A stretch of 64,000 nt of DNA, taken from contig NC_088935.1 in NCBI RefSeq assembly GCF_033473495.1, positions 4,650,001 through 4,714,000 on the forward strand, given 5' to 3'. How positions within the stretch are numbered: position 1 is the stretch's first letter; every line of letters starts with the position of its first letter. Of this stretch, positions 1 to 9,637 are shown one piece after another. The notes below the pieces were generated by a model. That model searched no databases and was not told the origin of the DNA. It worked only from the letters and a program-made list of their open reading frames with translations. The translations under genes were made by a program, and so were the position numbers. The stretch is from Cercospora beticola. Its lineage: Eukaryota; Ascomycota; Dothideomycetes; Mycosphaerellales; Mycosphaerellaceae.

Positions 1-3000
1 GCTTCTCCAAGTCTGGGACACCCCATTGGAAAGCTTGAGGATCAGAATCAACCTCAGGTTCGAGATACGCCATTTCTACCCTCTTGTCGGGAAAGCCGTG
101 AGGAAGGAACAGCTTCGATGCATTTCGCCGGAACTTTTTGCGGAATGGATTGGCCGCGTCTTCAGATTTGGGAATTTGGTTCATTTGTACAGCAGTCCAC
201 CAGTCTCTGAACTCTTCCAGATTGGGAAACTCGCTGATTATTTCTAGTGCCGTGACGGGACCGACACCGGGCAAGCCTTCAGTATAGTCGCTACCCAGCA
301 AGTTGGCTACCGAAATGAGTTTCTGCCGTGTCAGGTCAAACTCTTTCTCCAGGTCCGAAGCCAGGTAGCATTCCACGAATTTGGCCTGATTGAACATGTT
401 TTTGTATATCCGCGTTCCGCCAAACAGAAAGCAATCTGAATCGTCTGTCACGATGCCGTCCACGAGGCCGAGCCTCACAAGCTCGGCGCATTGAGCTTCA
501 GCTTCCATCGGTGCAGTAATATAAGGCAGTCCGAAGAGACCAAGCAGTGCTTGGCATTCCTGGACCATGGTTTGCGTGACCTCATCTGCGTCGCGACGGT
601 CCTTCTTCTGTTGGTTGCGAAGCTTCTTGAGCTCATTTTCGTAGTCTGCGATGTTCTGAGCCTGTGGCTTGTTGTTGAGTGCGCTGGCGAAGCGAGCATG
701 TTCCTCAGCCTCGATAGTCAGGTTTCGCAGGATCTCTGCATCTTCGGGATCTGAGAAATCACCGAAATCATCCCCAGGCATTTCGTCCACTGCAGCGGAG
801 TCGGCGGCGTTGTCTAGATGGTGACTGTCTTCCGGTTCCTCGTCTACCCCTGGCAGATCTTCAAAGGTAATGCCATCAGGACTGCCAGTGTCTACGAGAC
901 TCGTATCTGCCGCCGGTGCAGGGACTCGTTCTTGCGTGTTGACGTCCTCAAACTCCATTGAAGGCGACCTTGATCTTAGACTCTGCTCCTGATCATCAAT
1001 TGAAGTCTGTGCAGCAGGCTCATTCTGCTCAGCATTTTCCCTTTCACCACTTCCCGCCGTCATCTCATCCTGCTCATCATACTGCGCCTGTGTCGTTGAA
1101 ACTGCAGTCATTGAAGGTGCTGAGTTGGGTTGATCGACGTTGAAACCAGGACTATCTGCTTCCATAGCATCATGCTTGGGAGGGGTATCCCCTGCAGGCG
1201 TTTGGTCGTGCCCTGCAAAGGACTTTATCGACTTCGCAGGAGACTTCGGAACTTGTTCCAGTTCCTCTTCGTCATCCGAATCCTCAGTGAAAGGACCTTT
1301 TGCAGTGCTACCGTGGTTCCTGCCCGTCGAAGTCGAAGTCGACGGTGCAGTCGGTGCTGGCTCCATGGCCACCTTAGGGCCTGGTGAAATGCCTGAGTCC
1401 TCCATTGTACTGTCAACGGCCTGCTGAGACTCAATCTGTCCAGCATCAGGGCTTGGCGCTTCCGCTGAAAGATCAATGACGGCCTCCTTTCCATTGGTCT
1501 GATCATCATCCGCTTCGAGGTCGATAACCTCGTCTGTATATGCCCTTCGAAGTGTGTCATCACGCTCTTGGAATTGAAAGCGGTTCCGATCAAACTGCTT
1601 GGCCCGTTGACCATCCTCGAGCTCGATTCGCCTCTGTGCGGCCAGATCCTTTTCCACGTCCCCGGAGAACCATGGGGGCAGGGGCTCGGCTTTCCTCTCC
1701 TTCTTTTCCGAGAGTTCAGGATTTTCGAAGCCACCCGCTGCGTCTTCCGTTCGCTGCTGCATCTTGTTCTTGCCCAGGAGAGACGTTCCAAGATCCAGCT
1801 TCTCGAAAGGTAAGGGACCACTAAACCCGGCCTTTTGAGCGATGCTTTTTGTTGAAGGCTCCACAGGTTTTGACGTCTTTTGTGTGCTCAGCTGATTTGG
1901 TTTCGTTTTTCGTTTCGTCCTGCCACTTTCAGCCAACGCAGCTTGAAGGTCGAAAATGTCTCCATCGCTACTCTCGTCATCACTCTCTGTCTGTCGTGCG
2001 GGCGTGCTAAAAGATGTCGCTTTTTGCCTCTCTGAAGCAGTATTATGTGCCCGTTTGTTCAAGACGTGAGCAATGTCCCTCGCGCTCCCGCGTGGAATTG
2101 GCCTTGCCTCTTCCGTGGCATGCTGTTGGAATGCGTCAAGCATGTCAGTGTCTGCCGCATCGTGCTCTGCAGGCTCACTCTCAGCCGGGTCATTCTGCAT
2201 CGACAGCGCGATCGCTGCGCGCAAGTCTTCGTCGTCGGTATTCTGATTATCCTGCCCAGCAGGTGTTTCATCAACATCCACTTGTTCCCACTCTTCGTCC
2301 TCTACCTCATCGTCACTGCGCTCTACAAATAGTGATTCCGGATCGTGCGCGGCGGCCTTCTTGCTCGGCTCTTTCCGCCGGGGTGGTCTTCGAACATCTT
2401 TCGTTCGCCCATTCGAAGCTCGCGATCGGTACAGGGATCTTCTTTGTTGCTGTAGAGCATCGATTGCCCCCTCGTTGCCCGACTTTGCTCGGGGAAGTCT
2501 ATTTAGCCCTTCCACGGGAACGTCCTCAAAGTCGACATCATCTTCCCATTCATCGTCCTCATGTTTCATTGGCGGAGCAGCGTCAACATCGATCGGTTTC
2601 TCCTCTTTGCCCTCATCATCAATGACTCCAAGCGCCCAGCCGCCTTCGACACCATCATTCTTCACCAGAACGTACTCTCTCCCCTTCTCACCCATCACCC
2701 TTCCGCCGCCCCACTCTGCGCCTCCACTCTCGTTGAGATGCATCAGTCGTTGCGTGAGTTCATTGCGTTCAGCAACTCGCTCGATTTGGAATCTGCTAAA
2801 GGCCATGCGGTCAGGAAACATCACATCTAGCTGTTCTTTGGAATGACCCATTCTCAACCTGCTCCTAAGCCTCGCCGCATTCAAGATATTGTATCGATCC
2901 GAAGCAGGCAGGCTCATGAAGAAAGAGCTATCGTAATCGATCTTGCTGAAATCGTAAATGGCGAGCTCTTCGCCCGTGTTGAATTGTGCTGCATATGCCT

Positions 3001-3607
3001 GCAACTCTTCCAAAGACATGACACGAGGATCATTGGCGCCACCCATCTCGCTCATGCTCACGTCGAGATCGGGCAAATGGTACGCATCTTTCTTGCGAAA
3101 TTTGCGATTTTGCTGTCGTTCCTGTGCGGACATTTGTAGCTCATCCACATAGACCAGTCCCTCATCCGGTACTTGTTCCTCTTCCTCGCCACTTCTATTC
3201 CGGGCGTTGGAGCCCTGTTGCTGCTCTCGCCTTCTCCGCTCTTCCTCTTCTTCTGCAGCTCTCTGCATCTGCACCGCGAGCAACTTGCCCGCTGTCCTGA
3301 CTGCATCCTCTCTTCTGCCCTCCCGCCGGCTCTTGCGAGCACGGATGGTCTGTCTCTTCAACGCCGGGGCACCGCCATCGAACACGAATACGGGCTTGAT
3401 GCCGAAGAAAAGGAGCTTGCAGATACGGCGAAAGAAGCCGACGACGTGCGAGTTGCGTAGCGCATTTCCTTCCTTGTCCCGGACGGCTTTGAGAAATTGG
3501 TAGATCCAGATGGAGGCATCTACGGCGAGGCGTTTACGGTTGAGCGTTTCGATCTTTATGGGTCGGGCGCACGGCTGCACAATCTGCCACAAGCCCGTGA
3601 CACCCAT
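1..3607 (-). CDS. RAD2: RAD2/XPG-type structure-specific endonuclease of nucleotide excision repair (3' end outside window)
   Basis: Nuclear nuclease that makes the incision 3' of the lesion in nucleotide excision repair. Translation from the ATG at 3607 begins MGVTGLW, the invariant start of the XPG/FEN family, whose free N-terminus is required. The N-domain carries metal-ligand aspartates at D30 (VDASIWIYQF) and D77 (VFVFDGGAP). A long acidic, Ser/Glu-rich spacer of roughly 700-900 residues separates it from the I-domain, as is diagnostic of RAD2/XPG rather than FEN1 or EXO1. The spacer holds a ubiquitin-interacting-like helix (DLRAAIAMSM, about residue 457). The I-domain shows EAEAQCAELV (about 1034), TDDSDCFLFG and the helix-hairpin motif SDYTEGLPGVG (about 1105-1115). 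About 1202 residues lie in the window with no intron; the last visible motif is WGVPDLEK. The C-terminal part, where the PCNA-binding and nuclear signals normally lie, is beyond base 1. Family assignment is very secure. Confidence 0.96.
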   Translation of the reverse strand, partial: MGVTGLWQIVQPCARPIKIETLNRKRLAVDASIWIYQFLKAVRDKEGNALRNSHVVGFFRRICKLLFFGIKPVFVFDGGAPALKRQTIRARKSRREGRREDAVRTAGKLLAVQMQRAAEEEEERRRREQQQGSNARNRSGEEEEQVPDEGLVYVDELQMSAQERQQNRKFRKKDAYHLPDLDVSMSEMGGANDPRVMSLEELQAYAAQFNTGEELAIYDFSKIDYDSSFFMSLPASDRYNILNAARLRSRLRMGHSKEQLDVMFPDRMAFSRFQIERVAERNELTQRLMHLNESGGAEWGGGRVMGEKGREYVLVKNDGVEGGWALGVIDDEGKEEKPIDVDAAPPMKHEDDEWEDDVDFEDVPVEGLNRLPRAKSGNEGAIDALQQQRRSLYRSRASNGRTKDVRRPPRRKEPSKKAAAHDPESLFVERSDDEVEDEEWEQVDVDETPAGQDNQNTDDEDLRAAIALSMQNDPAESEPAEHDAADTDMLDAFQQHATEEARPIPRGSARDIAHVLNKRAHNTASERQKATSFSTPARQTESDDESSDGDIFDLQAALAESGRTKRKTKPNQLSTQKTSKPVEPSTKSIAQKAGFSGPLPFEKLDLGTSLLGKNKMQQRTEDAAGGFENPELSEKKERKAEPLPPWFSGDVEKDLAAQRRIELEDGQRAKQFDRNRFQFQERDDTLRRAYTDEVIDLEADDDQTNGKEAVIDLSAEAPSPDAGQIESQQAVDSTMEDSGISPGPKVAMEPAPTAPSTSTSTGRNHGSTAKGPFTEDSDDEEELEQVPKSPAKSIKSFAGHDQTPAGDTPPKHDAMEADSPGFNVDQPNSAPSMTAVSTTQAQYDEQDEMTAGSGERENAEQNEPAAQTSIDDQEQSLRSRSPSMEFEDVNTQERVPAPAADTSLVDTGSPDGITFEDLPGVDEEPEDSHHLDNAADSAAVDEMPGDDFGDFSDPEDAEILRNLTIEAEEHARFASALNNKPQAQNIADYENELKKLRNQQKKDRRDADEVTQTMVQECQALLGLFGLPYITAPMEAEAQCAELVRLGLVDGIVTDDSDCFLFGGTRIYKNMFNQAKFVECYLASDLEKEFDLTRQKLISVANLLGSDYTEGLPGVGPVTALEIISEFPNLEEFRDWWTAVQMNQIPKSEDAANPFRKKFRRNASKLFLPHGFPDKRVEMAYLEPEVDSDPQAFQWGVPDLEK

Positions 3608-3718
3608 TGCGGCCGGCGAGCAGGTCGGCGATGAGTGCGATGCCTGCGCCTGAACGACATTTCATTGTCGCTGACTTGAGTTCAGGCATACCATTCTAAG
3701 AAGTCGAGCGCGTTGGCG

Positions 3719-3746
3719 TGACGTCACGGATCGCGCTGTCACGTGA
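3719..3746. promoter_or_regulatory. CRE palindrome and E-box palindrome upstream of RAD2
   Basis: A perfect TGACGTCA (3719-3726) and a perfect TCACGTGA (3739-3746, core CACGTG) lie 13 bases apart, about 112-139 bases upstream of the RAD2 start codon. Such palindromes are known binding sites for ATF/CREB-type bZIP and bHLH factors. That they control RAD2 is inference. Confidence 0.4.
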
Positions 3747-3887
3747 AGACATAAATTAATTGCTAATATTACGGGGCATCGTATACTCTTGCTGTGCCTT
3801 AGGTGAATCAAAGCAAGAAGACGGTATTGCTTCGCTCTTCCATCAAGTCAAGTCTCACAAATATCCTCAACCTCTAAGACCCTGCGA

Positions 3888-4900
3888 GTGACATTTGCCC
3901 TTTCTGTGATTAATATTTCACTGGAGCAGAATAGAGATGAGGGCGAAGCCCAAGGATATTCGCCGCTTGGGTATTCGTTGAATTTTCCCGACGACATACG
4001 AGTGGGGTTGGAGACAAGGCCGAAGATGGCCATCGCGATCTACCCACTCTTCTATCATGGATGGGCAAGGTCTGAAGCTTTTCGAGGCAGTGACTTACCG
4101 TCCTTCGTACTACCTCACGGGATTGAGATATCGCTTCTGGAGGAGTATGGTCAAGTCATCGCTTGAAGTATCGAGCCTGGCTCGATTCTGCTTGGGCTCG
4201 GCAGTGGTAGCCAGGAAGCATGGGATATTGCTTCAAGCATTGGAAGATGCCCGACTCAGCGTAAACTGTTACGCGCTCGATTTCAATGACAATGAGCTGG
4301 CCAGAACACTCCGCGACCTGGACTCCTCCAACGATGTCCGCTATCACGGACTTTGGGACACCTGTGAGGACGGCCTAGCCTGGAAAAGGTAATCTCAAAG
4401 CAGCATGAAGCCGACTTGTATCCTTTTCCTAGGGTCGACGTTGGGAAGCTTCACCCAGAACGTAGCCAGTGATCTTTTGCACGGTTGGTCCGAAAATTCT
4501 TTCCGAGAATTCAGCCAGACCGCAGATACTCGCTCCTTGAAATGGCTGGGAATGCCGAAAAGGTGCCCGCAGCATACAATGATGCGGATAGAACGAACAA
4601 GTGTTTTGTTCTTAACGCTCTCCGGAATTTTGAATCGCACTTGGGCTATGAAGCTTTCCAAGCACAAAATTGGACCACTTGCGAGAAATGCAATGCCGGA
4701 AATCAACGACACGAGCAGTATCTTGTACCATTGCGGGGTGTAGTCGTGGAGGAGGAACGCCTCCAAAAGGGCGAGAAAGTCCTGCGTGTGCGAAGTCAAC
4801 AATATGCAGGTGCTGTGGCATGGTCAAGAAGCGGACGCAAGCCGCAGGAGAATTGCACGAATGCTATGGCCCGTATGGTCCGCTCCACGCCCTCTTAATG
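3888..4900 (+). pseudogene. Decayed EgtD/EasF-family SAM-dependent methyltransferase
   Basis: Pieces of one methyltransferase of the EgtD/EasF family (histidine or ergot-alkaloid N-methyltransferases) appear in the right order but in three frames. Frame A gives YPLFYHG, EISLLEEYGQVIA and the SAM-binding-like LLGLGSGS. Frame B gives GLKLFEAVTYRPSYYLTG, ALDFNDNELARTL, YHGLWDTCEDGLAW and LFLGSTLGSFTQ. Frame C (4485-4898) gives EKVPAAYND, NALRNFESHLGYEAF and RHEQYLVPL, the usual C-terminal part. Frame changes fall near 4055, 4110, 4210 and 4500, with stops at 4164-4166 and 4390-4392. I found no intron set that restores one frame. The exact substrate class cannot be told. It lies divergent to RAD2. 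A strongly intron-rich live gene is the alternative, but I think it less likely. Confidence 0.72.
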
Positions 4901-5638
4901 GCAGCGGGACATGCACTGACTGGCGACAGGTCTTCATCTGTTGGAAGTGAGTGAAGAGACGCGTCGGCAGGATGACTTGGCTTCGGTGCTGGAACGGAGC
5001 TGGCATGCACTCGTCTCTCAGCCCATACGAAGCTGTCGATGATGGGGAATGCCTGTCGCGGCTCGATGGTGATGATGAGGTGTGATGTTTTGGGAGATGG
5101 TGATGTCCGTCGGATGATTCTGCCTCCATGTCTCCATGTCTCCCTCCACCTCCACCTGCCCCGCAGTGGATCCCGGGGTGATGATAACGCAATAGATAGC
5201 AACACCAACCTCCGAGGCACGAGCTGCATGTCTCGTTCACCGACATCTGGCAAAATACACGGTTTGCTGTCGCGGTTCACAGGGAAAACACGGTGGTGAT
5301 TGTGAAGGGAAGTGCATGCGCGTGCCTGTCACACCCCATGACGACGGCCAGCGCGTGACCATTGGTTGCTTGATTGGACTACGAAGCTCGGCAGCGGGCG
5401 TGTAGGAATCGACGACGACAACATCCGCAATCCTACCCGACCACGACGCTGAGATCTGAAGTGGCTGCAGAAGTGGGTGACAGAAAATTGCCACCAGCAG
5501 AACGAGCCTGAACACCACCACAGTCGCTACCCGTGCTTGACTCCAATATCGGCGCCACAGCTCAAGGCGATAAGGCTGGCGAGGAGTAGTCGGACATCAC
5601 ATACACATCCATGCTCAGAACAGCGCGAACAAGCTGCC
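4901..5638. other. Gap between the pseudogene and the septin-like gene
   Basis: No gene supported. The frame of the downstream septin-like gene stays open back to a GTG at 5477, but the first ATG is at 5639. An ACGCGT hexamer sits at 4957-4962, with no further support for function. Confidence 0.5.
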
Positions 5639-8023
5639 ATGAATACGACACAGAACGTTGATTCGGGACACTTGAAGGCGAAGAAGAGCGCGGGTCCTAG
5701 ATTGCCACCACAAGGCAGATCTGCGGGGCCGGCGACCTTCTTCCTAAAGACGGAGAAAGAGCTCGAACAAGCCAGCCAGAGAGGGAGGAAGAAGTCACGC
5801 AGTGTGTCGTCTGCTGACGAGCAAGAAGATACACCCGTGGGCAGCATGGCGGAGAGCTCGTTTGGCGTGCAAAGCCTGGATGAGGCCATAAACGAGGGCA
5901 GTCTATCCAGGACAATCAGCAACAGCAGCACGCAATCGTCCAACTCTCATAGTGAAGCATCGCCTCCTCGTGGCAAGAAACGCAAGTCAGGAAACAGAGT
6001 ACATCCCACGATCCTTGCGACTGGGAAGCGCATCATATCCGATGGAAGCTCTGCTGTTGCTTCGCCCACAGCACTACACGATCCCTCCAAACATCTGCTT
6101 TTTAGAAGGCACTCTGGCACCTCCGCAAATATGAGCGCTCCACTGACGCCTATTAAGCTCAGTCCGCATCGAGCTGCAGTGTCTCCGAGCACGCCTCGAT
6201 CAGGATCTCCGAAATCGTTTCGATTGAGCGACGAAGAGATCAGTGTGGCTGACGATACAGGCAGCCAAGCCATCTGCTCTTCCAGTGGAGATGAAGAGCA
6301 GAGCCAGCACGGTCAGCCAACACCACAGCTTGTCATGCCCAGTCTATCCATGCCAGTTCGACGACCTTTCACCGAGCAAGGCAAACGCATTGGAAGGGCG
6401 AAAATTATGGTTGTTGGTCCGAAACGTGTTGGCAAGACGAGCTTCATCCACAGCCTGTTCAGAACCAGTGAACATATTGTACACATGGATCAGGTCCTTC
6501 CTAGCATCCCCACCCAATCATCCTTCGCAACGGAAAGCTCACATTACATGCCTACGACCATGTTCAATGAAATTGGCGCATCGACGCGATCATATCCCTC
6601 GTGGTGGATAGACTCGGAGAGGCGCAGCATGCTGCACCGGAGAATAAGCATTGGCGAAGGCGTGCTTGAGCGGAACCTGACGTTCATTGACACACCGGGG
6701 CTTCAAGACGAGGACCAAGTCCAGCAAATTCTCAACCATGTCAAAATCTCGCTCCGACGAACAGCACAAATGGAGAGTATGAATGATAGCGAAATTATCA
6801 GCTTACTAAGCGGAGAGGGTGGAGTTCAGATCGATGCGACTATCTACTTGTTTGCGCCGAGCACTTCAGGCGATCAAAAGGATTCGTCAACGTCTGTCAG
6901 CGCTGCAGAAGGAGAATTGTTGCAGTACTTGGGCAAATGGACGAATCTCATACCTGTCATTGGCCAAGCGGATACACTGTCAGCTGAGGCGCTGGCCGCC
7001 CGTAAGACTGAAGTCTGCGAGATACTGGACCGATTGCAAGTACCACAATTCGAGCTCACGGAATCTCCATCGAGTGGAGCACCGGCCGTTCTACCCCTTG
7101 GCGTCTCTTCTGCTCCTGGAGATGATTCAGAAGAGGTCGATGCTAGCATACTGATGTCGTCTCAGTACCTTAGGCCGTTGGTGCCAAGCGAGCTGGGCCT
7201 GCTGGTAGACCGACTCTTTGAGCCTACCTGCCTTGCCCGCATGCGTCACACAACTGCATCCAAATTCCTTGTTTGGCGACAGCAAAATCTAGGAGAGCAC
7301 GTTGATCTGCAGAGACAGACTGCATTGCAGTCACCCTCACTCGGATTCCATAGTCGTGTCACCAGCGCTGCGAGTCTGATCGACGATCCTAGCAAAGTGC
7401 TTGTCCCTCACTCATCTTCCAGCTATTATAGGTCGGCCTCTCCTGCAATCTCAGACTTCTCTGCGCAGTTTGGTCAGGGCACCGGTGCATCAACACAAGC
7501 GCTCGCGCGATACAACGAGCAAACACAAGCTCAGCAGCCTGCTGAACCCTTCCGTCAAGTACGGCTCGCGAAATGGGCCCAAGATCTTCAACGGAGCTTG
7601 CACAACGAACGACGTAAATATGAGCACATGTATACTTGCAACGTTCCAGCGTGGCCCGCGGGCGACATCGAGAAGAATGAGCAAGCGCTTGTTGCTACAA
7701 AAGAAGGATATCGAGCGTCGCGAGGTCGACTAGGTGGCGACATTAGCGTTTTTGATCCAAGCGATCCTCTGGGAGTTCTTGCTCTTGGTCAAAAATTGAG
7801 ACAACGCGGCTTTGTCGTGCTGCAGATCGTCAGCGGAGCTGGTATCCTAGGGGCGGCGGCATACTGGGTCATAAGGAATTGGCTGGAGGTGCAGGAATTC
7901 CTTGGATTGAGCGAGCCGGCTGGCATGATGCATAGTACAGCGATCCATCCGCCCGCACCAGCAAGGACAGCACATTGGCTAGATGAGGAGTACCTTAAAG
8001 GCTTCTTCGGATGGGGAAGATGA
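5639..8023 (+). CDS. Septin-type GTPase-domain protein with C-terminal membrane anchor
   Basis: 794 residues, intronless. The first ~245 residues are Ser/Pro-rich and probably disordered. A P-loop GTPase domain follows: G1 GPKRVGKT (260-267), G3 DTPGL (from 351) and a G4-like GQAD (442-445). This spacing and the sequence around it fit a septin-type G domain better than Ras or dynamin. Classical septins end in a coiled coil; here a hydrophobic helix at about 724-745 (VVLQIVSGAGILGAAAYWVI) precedes a 50-residue tail. This suggests a tail-anchored or single-pass membrane GTPase, with the G domain probably cytosolic (inference). The ATG at 5639 is chosen because upstream in-frame codons offer only a GTG, and MNTTQ leads into the protein. 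The cellular role is unknown to me; nothing in the neighbourhood explains it. Confidence 0.8.
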   Translation: MNTTQNVDSGHLKAKKSAGPRLPPQGRSAGPATFFLKTEKELEQASQRGRKKSRSVSSADEQEDTPVGSMAESSFGVQSLDEAINEGSLSRTISNSSTQSSNSHSEASPPRGKKRKSGNRVHPTILATGKRIISDGSSAVASPTALHDPSKHLLFRRHSGTSANMSAPLTPIKLSPHRAAVSPSTPRSGSPKSFRLSDEEISVADDTGSQAICSSSGDEEQSQHGQPTPQLVMPSLSMPVRRPFTEQGKRIGRAKIMVVGPKRVGKTSFIHSLFRTSEHIVHMDQVLPSIPTQSSFATESSHYMPTTMFNEIGASTRSYPSWWIDSERRSMLHRRISIGEGVLERNLTFIDTPGLQDEDQVQQILNHVKISLRRTAQMESMNDSEIISLLSGEGGVQIDATIYLFAPSTSGDQKDSSTSVSAAEGELLQYLGKWTNLIPVIGQADTLSAEALAARKTEVCEILDRLQVPQFELTESPSSGAPAVLPLGVSSAPGDDSEEVDASILMSSQYLRPLVPSELGLLVDRLFEPTCLARMRHTTASKFLVWRQQNLGEHVDLQRQTALQSPSLGFHSRVTSAASLIDDPSKVLVPHSSSSYYRSASPAISDFSAQFGQGTGASTQALARYNEQTQAQQPAEPFRQVRLAKWAQDLQRSLHNERRKYEHMYTCNVPAWPAGDIEKNEQALVATKEGYRASRGRLGGDISVFDPSDPLGVLALGQKLRQRGFVVLQIVSGAGILGAAAYWVIRNWLEVQEFLGLSEPAGMMHSTAIHPPAPARTAHWLDEEYLKGFFGWGR

Positions 8024-9637
8024 GACGAATGGCAAGTTGTGCAGCGTCGGCTCTTATGAGCGGCTGAGGAGCGAGAAGCTTTTGATGCGAGAGATACCAC
8101 ACATGATTGATTGATGTATGCCAGATCCAACGAGTCACTACTCACTTACTCGATACCCTATCAAACCTTTCAACTTCAGCGCCTCCTCACATCCAACCTT
8201 GCGTCCTTTGATATTGTATTGCTCTGGACGGGCCATGTTCATGCGGTGAGAATGCGAATGGCCGATTCTTGTTCGCTCGACTTAATGAAAAGATACGTCT
8301 ATCCGGAGCAGACAAGTCGCTTAAGAAGTTCTCCAGACACTAGTCGAATACTTCATCCCACGACTCGTTTGGATCACCGCGACCACTGACGAGGAAGAGC
8401 CAGTCGCGGCAAGCACCGACGGAGTCGCGAGATATTACATCGACTAGTGTTGTGCCTCAGCGATCTGTCCAAGAGCATTCGACAATGCCGAAGTGTGATT
8501 GACTTACTCATCAAATTAACGATCGAAGTGGCTTGCTGGAATACTCTGTCTCCACTAGATCCAAATATTCGATCGGAGATCGCCCTCAGGGCCCATGGAC
8601 TGCACACTTCATGTGCGAAGATCAAATTCTGCACTTGGTATTTCCTCCTATGATTGTTGGTGATATTTGCCCGGAACCGCGGGACATTGCGTTCCACGTC
8701 ACTGTTTGCGGGCAGGGCTTTCTTGGCTCCATGAGAGTGAAGATGCTGTGTTTTTGCCTGGTATGCTGAAGTGGCGATTGTGTCGATGACATGATATAGA
8801 CTGGGTACACTATGCCATGGTATGGAGAAGGTTCTGGGCTCGTTTGAGATTTGGATTGCGAGAGAACGAGCAGGTGGAGTCGAAGTGGATAGCTCAGGCA
8901 TTGAGAAAATCGATCAAGTGATACCTATCTTTGCGATACGCATCTCAGACTATGGCTCTCATGAGATGCGTCGTCTGTGCGAGATGTGTCAAGTGAGGCT
9001 TCTGAACTCAATGGCGGGCGTCCTCCCAAGGCCGCGCTGCGCCTCTTTGGCGCATATACACTCAGGCATCAAGCTCTTGGTCCTGGATGAGCTGCTGAGC
9101 AGTTGTCTCGTTCACTGAATTTCTTACATTTTGCTTGGCTATCGTTTCGCGACCAGACTGCACTCATGTGCCTTCCAAATATGTAGAATTGAGGAGTTGA
9201 TGTAGCGGCGATGGCAGAGATTGGGTGGGTAGTTTCCTATGGGCGGCGCCAATCAATATTTGATGGTGCTTTTCTCGTGCTCCTTCAAAGTGGTCGGCAC
9301 CCGAGAACGACAAGGCTGAACTCAAAGTGACCTCATGCGCGTGTGGACGGTCCTCACTCGGCTTTTCACATGCAAGAAAAGAATCCCAGAGCACGGCAGT
9401 TATACAGTATTTCAGTTACTCAATCCCAGCTTCTCCGCGTCTGCAGGCAATCTTTATCTTCATGCTGTATCACCATAGACGTTTGTCCGATTAGCCAGCT
9501 ACGCGATAAGACAGCAATCAGCCGATAGCAACCGCAACCGCCGAGAGTGGGCGCCCGATAAGTGAGGGAGGACAACGAGACCACCCGCAGGAAAGAACTT
9601 CCGCAGAAGAACACCAGAGCTTCTCTGCGCTGAAGAT
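8024..9637. other. 1.6 kb gap without supported gene
   Basis: Contains only short unrelated open frames. The longest is an ATG-started 175-codon frame on the minus strand (8374-8901) with no recognisable domain, repeat or splice-linked partner. I see no RNA gene or transposon remnant. Confidence 0.5.

Noticed and set aside
2014..2846. Overlapping plus-strand frames of 161-203 codons
   Set aside because: They lie opposite the RAD2 spacer, whose frame continues without stops from a canonical start to the window edge.
3888..4900. RIP (repeat-induced point mutation) as the cause of pseudogene decay
   Set aside because: The segment is not AT-rich relative to its surroundings and is disrupted mainly by frameshifts.
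5477..5638. N-terminal extension of the septin-like protein
   Set aside because: It would need a GTG start; the first in-frame ATG is at 5639.
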